In this document: positions 1-10,601 of the stretch, piece by piece
Layout of the letters: each line of letters begins with the position of its first letter
How positions within the stretch are numbered: the first letter of the stretch is position 1
Translations under genes and position numbers: made by a program
Source of the DNA: Aphelenchoides besseyi
Lineage: Eukaryota; Nematoda; Chromadorea; Rhabditida; Aphelenchoididae
Assembly: GCA_024699855.1 (NCBI GenBank)
Contig: JAMPIQ010000002.1
Span: forward strand, 11,780,001-11,844,000
Length of the DNA: 64,000 bases
Direction: 5' to 3'
The notes under the pieces: model-generated
The model's input: the letters and a program-made list of their open reading frames with translations, nothing else
Database searches by the model: none
What the model was told of the DNA's origin: nothing

Positions 1-5
1 TTTAG

Positions 6-161
6 TCATGATTCTTCGCGGAACGCGACGTATTCGTTAAAAGAGGCCTTGAATGTATTCACCAAGTTGATATCGAAAACAATCTTTTCAAATCGCTTCC
101 ATTTTTCTATAAGCAAAAGGTCGCGCTCCGTGTCCTCCGGTCTCTTTAATTCGACTCTCCG
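6..161 (-). other. Coding-like tail, possible gene running off left edge
   Basis: On the minus strand this stretch is open for 51 codons before a TGA at 6-8 and has protein-like composition (for example EKWKRFEKIVFDINLVNTF). A TGA at 162-164 separates it from another open stretch (162-356) in the same frame. The lysine- and phenylalanine-rich helical pattern weakly recalls a cullin repeat, but no diagnostic motif is present. It could be a last exon, a pseudogene piece or chance. It faces away from the cytochrome b561 gene that starts at 441. Confidence 0.22.
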
Positions 162-440
162 TCACTTGTTTTCTTCAACACGACTTGCAGTTTTCTGCCG
201 CCTTTTTCGGTTCATCGTCGAGCGGACACGCGCGTCCATCGACTGAATGCCAAACCTTCCGTTTCGACTGCCATTCGGCTCTTGAAAAAGTGCCGAATTG
301 GCTTTTTCTTTGTGATATTCGCATTCGGAAATAAGCGAAAAGTGCATTATTTTCATTAACTGTCGCTGTATCGTCTAGTTGAGAGCGTGTATTTGCGTCG
401 AGTTCTTTGCAGAAGTTTATTTTAGACCGAAATTTCGGTG

Positions 441-1388
441 ATGGGCATCTTTTTTGATGAACATCAAATCTTAAGCGACCAGCAGAGTAATCGTTTGTTC
501 ACATGGCTTGTGACTGCATCGCAAATCTTTGGTAAGTAATTTTGCGATTAACGTTGACTATTTTGTTGTAGGTGTTTGTATTGTTATCAGCGTTGTGTTT
601 TGGATGGGTGGTTACAATGAAGGTGGTTATGCGTGGAAGGATCCTGAACGTCAGTTTCATTACCATCCCACTTTTATGTCGATGGGTTTGATTTTTTTGT
701 ATGGTGAAGCGGTCATCGTTTACCGAGTTTTTCGCAAAGAACGAAAAAGGTATGTTAATTTACACAGATGTTAATAGACATTGAAGTTTAGATTCACCAA
801 ACTACTGCATTTGACTTTGCACTCCTTGACAATCATCTTTTCCATTGTTGCACTTCGAGCGGTTTTCGATTCGCACAATTATCACATGGATCGAGAAGGC
901 AATCCGACCCCGATTCCAAACATGTATTCTCTTCACAGTTGGCTGGGGTTAACGCTCGTGATTTCCTATTGCCTTCAGGTTGATCTACGGGTTTTGGGTT
1001 TACAATGTTGAATATTTCAGTTTTTGTTCGGTTTTTTGGTGTTCTTTTTCCCGGGATTTGCTCCTGAAGTCCGCCGCTTCTTCATGCCATTTCATCGACT
1101 AATCGGCGTCGTGTTGTTTGGTTTCGTTGCCATCGTTGCTTTGGCCGGAATCAGCGAACGATCTGCGTGGAAACACACGTGAGTTAAGTTATTGAAATAG
1201 AATTTACGTTCGTTTCTAGTTGCTGGACACAACGTTATGAATTCTGTGGACAACAAGCAATAGCAAACTTTCTTGGTATTTTTGTTATCGGCTACATTTC
1301 CACAGTTCTGGCAATCGTTCTTAACCCACGATGGAAGCGAATGCCGCTCGCTGAAGAAGAAATGCTTCAACGTTTAACCCCCGATTAA
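441..1388 (+). CDS. Cytochrome b561 family transmembrane ferric reductase
   Basis: Five exons (441-531, 572-749, 792-978, 1021-1178, 1220-1388) join in frame to 783 nt, encoding 260 residues, within the usual b561 size. Hydrophobic helices alternate with conserved histidines: FHYHPTFMSMG (helix 2 haem His), LHSWLGL (helix 4), and the FMPFHRLIGV region (helix 5). Family members pass electrons from cytosolic ascorbate across a membrane to monodehydroascorbate or ferric iron, using two haems. The start ATG at 441 is the first in frame and gives a short cytosolic N-terminus before the first helix (LFTWLVTASQIFGVCIVISV). The gene looks intact. Family assignment is firm; the membrane (plasma, lysosomal or vesicular) cannot be told from sequence. 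Confidence 0.88.
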
Positions 1389-1734
1389 TGATCTCAAATT
1401 TGCCATTCCACTCGGTGTTAAATCAGCTGAAAATATGCATAGATATTCACGATAGCCAAATTTTGCTTAAGTTTAAACATTACTTTTCTTTTACTGTTTG
1501 AGATTTTGACTAATTTTTATTATATAATTTATTCGCTATACACAATTTTGTATGTTTACCCCGCATACGTTGGATATCAAAGAACATATTAGACACAAAA
1601 GAGCATATTCCACAATTGGCCCTAATTTTCTTTTGTACAAATTGACATTGTTCTTATAGGTGATTAAGAAATGAGCTTTGAATGAAACGCATAAATTATA
1701 CGAACTTTGAAGTGTACAAAAATCTCACAATAAG
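1389..1734. other. Intergenic, convergent 3' ends
   Basis: AT-rich spacer between two convergent genes. I see no coding or RNA gene signal. An AT-rich tract near 1490-1540 may hold the polyadenylation signals. Confidence 0.5.
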
Positions 1735-4378
1735 TTAAAGAAGGGTTGTGCCAAGAAGATATTTCTTGGCGTAAATCGGAAGTGGCAATTGGTTGATCGT
1801 ATCTTCACTGACACTCATCTGAGAACGAACGAAGTTTCTACAACATTCTCTCAATGTTCGTGGATTGCTAAAATAAGCTTCTGAATTAGTTGGTCGACCG
1901 GAAACTCACTTTTCCAAACGTTCCAGCTGCTCTCTGGTTAAGTACAACGAGTTTTCGTTTATCTTCTTGGCGTCAATGTTCACTGAACGAGCGATTTGGA
2001 CCACATACTCACCCAACCAGTCTGCGTATTCTGGTCGTTTCGATTCAATCGCGATGTTCATGGAATCAACTTCAATATTGTCGTTCGTTATGTCGAAATA
2101 GGCTCCATGTGAAAACAACAACTGAATGATATTTGCCCATTGCGGTCGACCCGGTCGATCTTCCATCTGATATTTGAATTTGTAGGTCATAGCAATTGGG
2201 TTTTCTGTTACCTCGAATTTGTACAAGCGTCGGAAAAATTCAACAACGGGCGATCGCAGCTTGATTCCGTTTGAGTTGCAACAAATGCTGTTCGGATCTG
2301 CTTTGTATTTGAGAAGCAATTTTACCATCTCAACGTAATTGTCACAACCGATTCGATGGCAACACGATAGATGAAGAGCATTTCCGTAGATCGTACCGGA
2401 GCAATGAACATCGGAACCATACTCAAGTAGCAATTGAGCAATTTGTAAATTTCCAGACATAACTGCGTAATGTAAAACCGGTGGATGAGAACCGAATCTG
2501 TGCTGCGAATTGTCGACTTCAAAATTAACTTTTGCTCCATTCTAAAAACAATCGTTAAGATACGATGACTGCGAAATCTAACCTCCAGTAGCAATTTGAC
2601 TGTTTGCAAATCACCACTTCCAACTGAAAGACGACGATATTACAATCAATTGTGCGCGTTTCGCTAAACACCTGCATAATGAAGAACACTCATTGGATAA
2701 CTTGACTTGAAGTTGACAGCATTTACATCCGCTCCGTGTTCGATTAAAAGCTTTGAAGTTCGAAAAGTTACTTCGCCCAATTCACAGGATTTCATCAACG
2801 GGCTGATGCCTTTTCGACTCAACACGTTTGGATTTGCACCAAATTCTAACTGAAAGAAGCGGGATACATGAAAAACGTTTGTGCCTACTAGCAAACGAAT
2901 GTATTGATATTCTCTCGGCTCAACTAAAGTTATTTGAGGCCCATCAAAGTAACTAAAAAAAGAGAACAATAACCGAAAGAGCACCAATCACAAACCGGGT
3001 ATTCGGATCGGCTCCTTGCTCAAGTAAAAGTTTTGCACAATCATAGTGATCTTGCCATATTGCCAATCGTAGAGGTTCATCTAAACGAACGACATCAACA
3101 TACATCAGTTCATTTTAAGTACCGGGACCATCACGAATCGGATATTGTTGGTCTTTGAATTCAAATCTTACACACTTTTGGCGATTAATCAAATGCTGAA
3201 ATACATTTGTAAAGTTTAAACGTTTTTCTTTCTATACCTCTAACAAAAACTTCAACATACGAAAACTGCCCTTTTCAGCGCACAAATGGAGCGCAGAATA
3301 TCCGATATCGTCGGTAGCTTCAACCTTAATAGTTGGATAAACCAACTTTCTTTTGACTTCAAACCTTTGCACCACGAACAATCAACAATTTGGCAGCGTC
3401 AAAGTTGTGTCGAAAGACCGCATAATGAAGCGGCCGTAATCCAAGAGTTACTATTCCATCAGCATAAAAACAAAGGTAAACCCCGATCTACAATAGCTTA
3501 CTTGTGCGCCTTGAACAAGCAGTAAACGTAGTTCTTCGATGGTTGCAAAAGAGTTGATTTTGTCGGCCAGTAGACGCTGAAAAGCAAACGTATAGGGTAA
3601 GAGATTATGAACAAACTTGTTTCTGATGTTGTTCCATTTCCATATCAAGGCTGGTATTGTAGTTGTGAAAAAACTTTTGTTGATAATAGTCTCGCATCTT
3701 CTGAAAACAAAGGTTAATAGTGAATGTCAAGGAGTAGGAAAGCACAAGTGGTTTAAATGTCCGACCACATTTAATCCAACTAGTTAAGTGGACAAACTCT
3801 TTAAAGTCGCGCCACACTTCGCAAGACACGAGATTTAACAAATTCGTCAGTTGATCGTCGATTTGATCACTAGCTCTCTGTGTTCATTCACCTCAAGCGA
3901 CTGAGTTAAAGAGTCGTTAAAGTGCGTTCTCGTGAAAAATCAGGTGGCCGACAAAACAAAAATATTTGAGGACACGAGGCCGATAACTGGTACGAACGGC
4001 GGCTGAGCGAACTGTCCGGTTAAAAGGAGTTTTCACCGCCGTCTGCAGAATGATGTTCCAGAAAACAAAGAAAGTGAAAAGTTCACAGGATCTGAAAACA
4101 AGATCGCGATTTCTCATTCGGACAACTAAACCTCCAAGACTTTGAGGTTGGTTAGAATGAGAAAACAAATCTTTCGGATATTGCGCAATCGCTTGTGCCT
4201 GTTGATCGGCGGCCACAAAGATCGAGGATAACACACAGGAAGAGGAAAATTTTGTTGACGTTTCATGTTCGAAATCTTTCGTTTCATCGGTTTGTGGAAT
4301 GGCGACGTTTTGACCGTCGGACTGCGACACTCCGATTGTTCCACTCGTTTCCTTGGCCGACAGCTGTTTTCGAAGCAT
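1735..4378 (-). CDS. Ankyrin-repeat and SOCS-box (ASB-like) protein
   Basis: Multi-exon gene inferred to start at the ATG ending at 4378 (MLRKQLSAKET). Its first exon encodes a low-complexity acidic and polar N-terminus. At least five ankyrin units follow on successive exons, e.g. GLRPLHYAVFRHNFDAAKLL, IGYSALHLCAEKGSFRMLKF, DEPLRLAIWQDHYDCAKLLL, GISPLMKSCELGEV and NALHLSCCHR. The last exon (about 1735-1885) reads as a C-terminal SOCS box: PRTLRECCRNFVRSQM then INQLPLPIYAKKYLL, matching the BC-box and Cul5-box pattern. ASB proteins are substrate receptors of Elongin B/C-Cul5 ubiquitin ligases; the ankyrin face binds the substrate. It diverges from the AGMO gene at 5078. Domain calls are firm; the number and edges of 5' exons are not. 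Confidence 0.8.
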
Positions 4379-5077
4379 CGGAGGTCAGCTGAACAAAAAG
4401 AAAAACATGATCACAAGACTGAAAAGACCTGATCGTGATTTCACACAAAGTTCATTTTCAACAAAATAAGCGTTCGATTACATTCACATCATAAACGTAT
4501 TTCCAAATCTCACAAAACGTTATATCGCTTATCGAATATTACAAGGCTCAGATACGAAGCTTTTTGTAGCTCAACAGGTCGATGTTGAACTGTTTCGGAT
4601 CAACTTCTGTACATTTCGCAACGATTTGTATTTCTCTCGTTGCGCTGAGCGTTCACTTTCGTCGACTAATTTCCCCGCAATCTGATTTTGCTTTTAAAGT
4701 TCTATGCCGCCTGTGGCGTTTTCGCAGATCAAACGAGAAATTGAAGCGCTGATCGACAACGGGATTCGAAGACAGAAACGCACGTATTATCCCAGAAGTC
4801 ATCTGCACGGTCACTTCAAACGGAGCGCTTGACGAACTCAAGAACGCGCGGCGCCTCTGTAGCTCCAACCTCCTCGACAACGCTTTTTACCCCAAATTTG
4901 ATTGGAAAAAGGCGAATTGTCGTAACGGTTTGGCGCCGTTTCCCATTTTCTGTTTCACTCGAGATCCAAACTTTACGAGAAACTTTTTAATGTAATGAAA
5001 TAAGCCTTTGATTTCTGAATATCCGTTTAGCTTCAGCAGTTGAAGTTGCGGAAAATACACTATGGACATATTCATCG
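4379..5077. other. Shared upstream region of two divergent genes
   Basis: About 700 bp between the ASB-like gene (-) and AGMO (+). It holds a small open frame of 42 codons at 4702-4830 (+) with no recognisable motif, which could be a uORF or chance. Both genes' promoters should lie here, but I see no clear TATA box. Confidence 0.45.
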
Positions 5078-7136
5078 TTGGCCAATCAAATAACTGAGTC
5101 GGTTGTTTTAGATTACGCGTGTTATGCGCAAACAATCATGGAGATTTTAAATGCCACACAAACCGAATGGTTTAATCGTGTTTTTACGAACACTTCGCTT
5201 GCGGCTCGTTTGTGGCATCGTCTTGACATTACGAACTTACGTCACATATTCTACCTTGTCTCACCCTATGAGACAACTGTTGAAACTGTCGCCGATGTGC
5301 CGAATTACAATGTTCAGGTATTTCGATAGAACGAAGACAACAATTCAGTTTTTTAAAAAGGTCAGCGCCTGGTGGGTAACGTTGATTTTCCTGGAGTTTG
5401 TGGTTTTGAAGATCTCTCATCACGAAGACAGGTTTGCGCTTAATGATACGATTACGTCCTTTTGCGCTGGAATGCTCTCGCAGTGCTTCAAGTATGATAT
5501 CTTGTTTGTTGTCTGATTACAAAAACAGTTTAGATTTGGTGGTCGAACAATTGCAATTTTTCTTTATGTGTTTATCTGGAATCATTTTCGACTCATGGAG
5601 TTGCCAGGAGATCAGCCTTACACATGGTTTATTTGCCTGATATTTCAAGATTTTCTTTACTATCTTGGTCATCGTGCAATCCACGGTATGAAAACAGTTC
5701 ACTGTAACTGACAACTTGATTTCCAGAAGCTGGTTTTTTTTGGGGTCTACATACGATTCATCACAGCAGCGAATATTACAATCTTTCAACTGCTCTTCGA
5801 CAAGCTGCAATTCAAGATGTTGGTCTCGCTATTTACGATGTTTTGCAGGTATTTTAAAGGCGATTTTACACGTAAAAATGTTTTAGGCTTTTTTTATTCC
5901 ACCGCAAATCTTTCTGGTTCACAGATACTTTTCCGAGATCTTTCAATTTTGGCTTCACACAAGTGTAAGAATTTTGAACGAATGTAGACATTTTGCTTAA
6001 TTTCAGTTACTTGGGGACTTGTATCCACTGGGATTGATCTTCAATAGTCCGTCGTATCATCGAGTACATCACGGTCGAAATCCGTATTGTATCGATCGAA
6101 ATTATGGTGGTGTTCTAATCATTTGGGACAAACTTTTCTTTACGTTTGCTGAAGAGGATCCCGACGATCCGCCAGTCTATGGTCTGATTCACAATGAACG
6201 CAGTTTCGATCAGATACATCTTCAGGTTGATTTAATCAGTTCGTACGTTCTTCTAATGCCTTTGTTTTAGTTTCACATCCTCAAAGAGTTGTTGTTTGAT
6301 AAATGGAGAATGAAAGATGAAAAAGGAGAGGAGATATTCTCAACTCGAATGAATAAATTACGAGCGTTGTTCTTTCCTCCCGGATGGTTTCCGGGTATGA
6401 AAGTCGAACGCTTTTTTCATTGGTATACATTGGCCGATCACACCGAAGGAGTGCCGGATGCAAGTTGACTAAAACGAGAGAATCGATATATTTGGTATTA
6501 CAGATTGAGTACCCGGTAGTGAAGTACAATCCGCCGTTGAAGTTGTGGGTCAAAGTTTACGTGGTGGTACATTTCTTATTGTTGTTGTGCATTTTTCTTC
6601 ACTTTGAATACGACAGAAATGATATCGAATACGTGGATTTCACGTGTAAAATCGCATTCTTCGTTTGTACGATGCAATCATTTGGCGCATTTTTCGATAA
6701 ACTGTAAGTTGTATAGGAAGAGATTTATAGTTCTTTGCATTTCAGTTGGTATGCTCCTTATCTGGAGATCTTTCGTGGATTTGGTGTCATGGGCTACTAC
6801 TTGAACAAACTAATGAACGGAGTATTGCCCAATCGGATATTCATGATGAGCTTTTTTGCTTTGTCCACCATTCTTTGGATTGGATACGTAATACGAGAGG
6901 TAAACAGAAATGCGCGGAATTAACTTCGCGGCTCAATTTAGCACTATGTAGAAAACAAGGTTCAAGATACAAACTCTGAAGAAGCAAATACGAAAAAAGA
7001 AAAGAAGCAAATTCAGGTGGATTTTCTGACAGTTTATTGTATTAAACAAGCTTTTCAGGTGATTGCAACAAATGAAAAATTAGGATTTCCCTCACCTATT
7101 AGGATTAACAACTCAAACGACCGAAGTAAAGCGTAA
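5078..7136 (+). CDS. agmo-1: Alkylglycerol monooxygenase (TMEM195/AGMO)
   Basis: A tetrahydrobiopterin-dependent di-iron membrane enzyme of the ER that cleaves the O-alkyl bond of ether lipids. About nine exons join in frame. The N-terminus carries LRHIFYLVSPYETTVETVAD, typical of this family. The fatty-acid-hydroxylase histidine motifs are present: GHRAIHE, LHTIHHSSEYYN and SYHRVHHGRNPYCIDRNYGG, followed by WDKLFFTFAEE. Several hydrophobic segments flank them, and the C-terminal half has the extra helices that separate AGMO from sterol desaturases. The chosen start (MANQITES) is the first ATG in the open frame; the ATG at 5063 is closed by a stop. The tail is charged (KKEKKQIQ) and the stop is at 7134-7136. 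All key residues are present, so it is probably active. Confidence 0.88.
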
Positions 7137-7196
7137 AACTTTATGATCATCACTTTGTAAAAATTGATAATTTTATTGAATAAAACGGGCAATCAA

Positions 7197-9856
7197 TTAA
7201 CTAGAAAGAATAGTAATGTATTGGGGAATGTATTCGGGAACTTTTTCGTCCGGGTCTTCAGGCATGTTGCTTTTGAAAATGGAATCGTTGTATCTTATAC
7301 CTTGGACACTTGTTTCTAGAATAAGTAACAGTATTCGAATCCTGTAGTTAATTTTGTTACCGTAATCTGGTGGAGCTGAAGGCATAGGAGGCACTAACAA
7401 ACCACTCGGTTGTTCCATAGTTTGTGTCGATAGTGTATTCAAAATGGGAATAGTTCCAAGAAGAAGTGGCATTTCACAAGAGACTTTGTTTTTGACAAAA
7501 TTTTTTGCGATTATTCCGACCTAAATAAGATTAATTGTTCTATTCTTCAATCTTCTAGTACCTTCAGACAGTAGCTAACTTGTACGATGGGACAGATGTT
7601 GAATGACGGAACAACCGGTGGAATAGTAAACGAACGTTGGTATGTTGCGGATGAAAGTTTTGCAACTTTGAAATCTTCCAAATGCTCAAAAACAATGCGA
7701 CTTTCTTCGCGTGTTTCAATGTCTTTGTGTCGATAAATTGAGTGATAGATTACAGAAGGATGTCGTTTGGCTGAGCAGTTTGCGATCTGAATCAAAGTGC
7801 ATTCGATTTGTACGATGTCACGTTTGGAACTGTTACTAATATCCATACGCAATGAAATCGATTCTCCCGGTACGTAACCTTTCTTATCTACATTAACCTA
7901 AGATTGTTACAGATTGAGAATAAGCATAAGAATGTTACTTACATTGGCATCAACTCGTCCATGTTTGAAAAACAAAACACCGAGTTCTCGACCAATTCGA
8001 TGACTTATTGGTGATGAGATGTATGGTATGGTGTTTAAATCGAAATGAGGAGTAACAGTAAATGCACGTGTAATCTTGTTATCAATGTGGTATGGACGAT
8101 CAATTTTTGTTTTACAAACATATCGAATGAAGCCTATGGATCCTTCGAATGTTGGGGGTGCAACCGGTGGAATAAGAAAAGAAAATGCGAATCGGTTTTC
8201 ACCCATCGGTAAACGTTTTATATTCGGAGCTGGCTGCCAAACGCTCATCGTTTGATCAATGTAAACGATTTCACTAGAGTACGGAATGGAGTGTCGATGT
8301 GTACCGTGATTTCTAAAACCTGAGCATAATCACTGAATCGTACAATTTGAAAAAAACGTATTAGGGTGGGGAGAAAGTTTTCGGACAGTTGCATTATGCC
8401 AAAAGACTAAAATTTTTGTTCCAAAAATGTCAATTTTTGTCCAATTTTTTGTTTTTGTTGGAGGATTAATGTCTTAATTAATTGAAGATCAGAGTTAAGT
8501 ATTTAATCTTCAAAATAATCGCCATTAGATGCTACAACCACTTCCCAACAATCAATCAAGTTCAGGATGCCGCGCATGTAGAAATCGCTAGTTTTTGAGT
8601 TGAAAAACTGTTGGATTGCTATTTGAATTTCGTCAATTGTATCAAACGAACGATCACGCAAAAAATGTTCCATTGATCGAAAGAGATGATAGTCACTAGG
8701 TGCGATATCCGGACTGTACGGTGGATGCGGAATCAGTTCCCAATTCAGTTCTTGAATTTTCTTTTGAGTGATTCGAGCAATGTGTGGCCGAGCATTGTCG
8801 TGATGTAAGAGAACGGGAGATTCAAGATCGAGAAGTGCGAGATTCAGTCGTTCCAGTTGTTCACAATAGCGTTCCGCGTTTATTGTATGCCCTTGTTCCA
8901 AGCATTCCCAATAGTAAACTCCATGAATGCTCCAGAAAACTGATATCATAACCTGAGTACAAGTTTTGAACAAAAAGATAATGTGCAACTCACTTTCTTT
9001 TCTCGAAAATCGCGAACTGGAATTTTATCAGCTGCTTGCCCTTCACTTAACCACTGATGGCCGCGAAATGGATTACGTAAAGCAACCCATTTCTCGTCCA
9101 TTGTGATCAAGTTATTCAAAAACAAAGTGTGCGCTTGTCGACGGAGTAGTTGTTGAGCAATTTGAACACGCTTCTCTTTTTGATTTGCCGTGAGCAAATG
9201 AGGAACCCAACGCGACAGTTTCCATACTTTTCCATGATCGTGGAGTACTTTGAGAACTGTTTTGTGATCACAATTGAACTCGTAAGCAAGCATTCGCGAA
9301 GTCATTGATGGGCTCTCTTCAATTTTTTGAATAACGGCAGTTTTCGACAACTTTGGTGGTCGTCCTGTTCGTTTCTTGTCTTTGAATTCGGCTCCTTCTT
9401 CTCTGAATCGCTTAAACCAGTCTCCTGCTGTACTTCTTGTGACTGTCCCTTCTCCATAAGCAAGACAAATTCGATGAACCGCGTTGCTGATTGACGAACC
9501 GTGTACGAACTCGTAATGGTGCAACAATCGAACTTGTTCGCGATTCAAATTCATTGCAAATTGACGATTTAACACTCACAAGTTTTAAACAACCAACAAA
9601 AACAAAAAATTGGACAAAAATTTTGGTCTTTTGGCATAATGCAACTGTCCGAAAACTTTCTCCCCACCCTAATATTTGGTAGATGATGTTCTTCCTCCCA
9701 AACGGTCCATCGGGTTTTCGCTTTGCCAACTATTGAAACTGTTACCGATCGTGCCTTGGTTTCCTCTTTCAATCGTATGTGAATTGTACCAGTAATCATC
9801 TGCCCGGGAAAGTAAACTCCTCGCTGGGAGTCAAAATCGATTCTCATCTCGACCAT
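7197..9856 (-). CDS. Alpha-arrestin (ARRDC-like), interrupted by mariner
   Basis: Arrestin-domain trafficking adaptor. Exon 1 from the ATG at 9856 encodes the N-terminal arrestin strand region (YFPGQMITGTIHIRL, SVTVSIVGKAKTRWTVWEEE). Later exons carry IVYIDQTMSVWQP, FSFLIPPVAPPTFEGSIGFI and VCKTKIDRPYHID, then the C-terminal arrestin domain (FTIPPVVPSFNICPIVQVSY, PLLLGTIPIL). A PSAPPDY motif near the tail resembles the PPxY motifs that recruit Nedd4-type ligases. A 1,312-bp mariner lies in exon 1 at a TA one base before the 5' splice site. Reading through, the frame continues about 34 codons into the element and then stops, so this allele should not make the full protein unless the element is removed. 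Confidence 0.82.
8361..8407 (+). repeat. Mariner left terminal inverted repeat
   Basis: Matches the reverse complement of 9626-9672 almost base for base, which is longer than the roughly 28-bp repeat usual for mariners. Confidence 0.9.
8503..9554 (-). CDS. Mariner transposase (DD34D) with spliceosomal intron
   Basis: Cut-and-paste transposase of the IS630-Tc1-mariner superfamily. Starting at the ATG ending 9554 (MNLNREQVRLL), it has helix-turn-helix DNA-binding segments (YEFVHGSSISNAVHRI; SMTSRMLAYEFNCDHKTVLK), WVPHLLT (the WVPHEL motif), and the catalytic triad: D in MDEKW, D in HHDNARPH, and D in YSPDIAPSDYHLF. I count 34 residues between the second and third Asp. The frame is continuous only if a 41-nt intron is removed (donor GTGAGT after REKK, acceptor ACTCAG before VMISVFW, about 8949-8989). 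Spliced length is close to 340 residues, the normal mariner size. No disabling mutation is visible. Confidence 0.93.
9626..9672 (-). repeat. Mariner right terminal inverted repeat
   Basis: Partner of 8361-8407. It ends CCCCACCCTAA directly before the TA target duplication at 9673-9674. Confidence 0.9.
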
Positions 9857-10601
9857 CTTCTAAAACTAGCAGAGTTAAAGCAAGATCGCTTATTCTGACA
9901 AAACTAAGATTTTAAAACCAACGTAAAAATCAATTTAAATCCACGAAAAGTGTTGACAGCGAACGAAACACTTGAATTCGGTTTAGTCAATGGATTCTCA
10001 AACACAATGCATTTATGCATTCATCGAAGCATAAACTCGATGACACACCACTCCTTTATCATCAAACAATCAATTTTGCGTGTGAATTGTTTCAAAATTG
10101 GTTAGAATTGACGCAAAATACATCAACGTGTTTTGGTCCGTGCCTCCTTTTAGCGATATATTTATCGCTACCACTCCTTTTTCTCATGTCTGACTCATAA
10201 ACTTAGATTGCTAGAGACAACTTTGGAAGGTGAAAGTGCCTTTAAATTATGCTCGGATATCAAATACTATTCCAATCATTTAACTTTGGGTAGTCAATAG
10301 AAGATTATTCCGATCAGCGATTTACTAGGCGGAGAGCTATCGTCCTTGGAATATCATTGCGTCGATCACTGATTGCGAAAACGATGAATAGTTGGAGAAA
10401 TTTGTCGAAAATGAAACTATACACTTGACGACTTTCCAAAGCTGCAATGTTTACGTTTAACCAATTGGTCTTTTCGCCTTCAATACTGTGATAGGTTTGC
10501 CACAACGATAGTTATTTCAAAAATCATTCTATTGTATGTCATGTTTGTTCAAGCCTCCATAATGTGGACGTTTATATGCTTAGTGAAAGAAAACGGAATA
10601 G
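9857..10601. other. Intergenic, nothing recognised
   Basis: Separates the arrestin start from the kinase stop. Only short unsupported open frames occur on either strand (for example 10015-10200 and 10314-10505). Confidence 0.45.

Larger units (their letters stand above)
8361..9672 (-). mobile_element. Complete mariner transposon inserted in arrestin exon
   Basis: 1,312 bp bounded by near-perfect inverted termini that begin TTAGGGTGGGGAGAAAGTTT and stay matched for about 45 bp. It is flanked by TA target duplications at 8359-8360 and 9673-9674. It encodes one transposase on the minus strand, the same strand as the host gene. The left subterminal region carries a short extra duplication (near 8420-8445) absent from the right. 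Intact ends, a perfect target duplication and an uninterrupted (spliced) transposase point to a recent, possibly active copy. Confidence 0.95.

Noticed and set aside
162..356. Treating the TGA at 162-164 as a selenocysteine codon
   Set aside because: No cysteine-family alignment and no SECIS-like structure was seen; ordinary stop or pseudogene is simpler.
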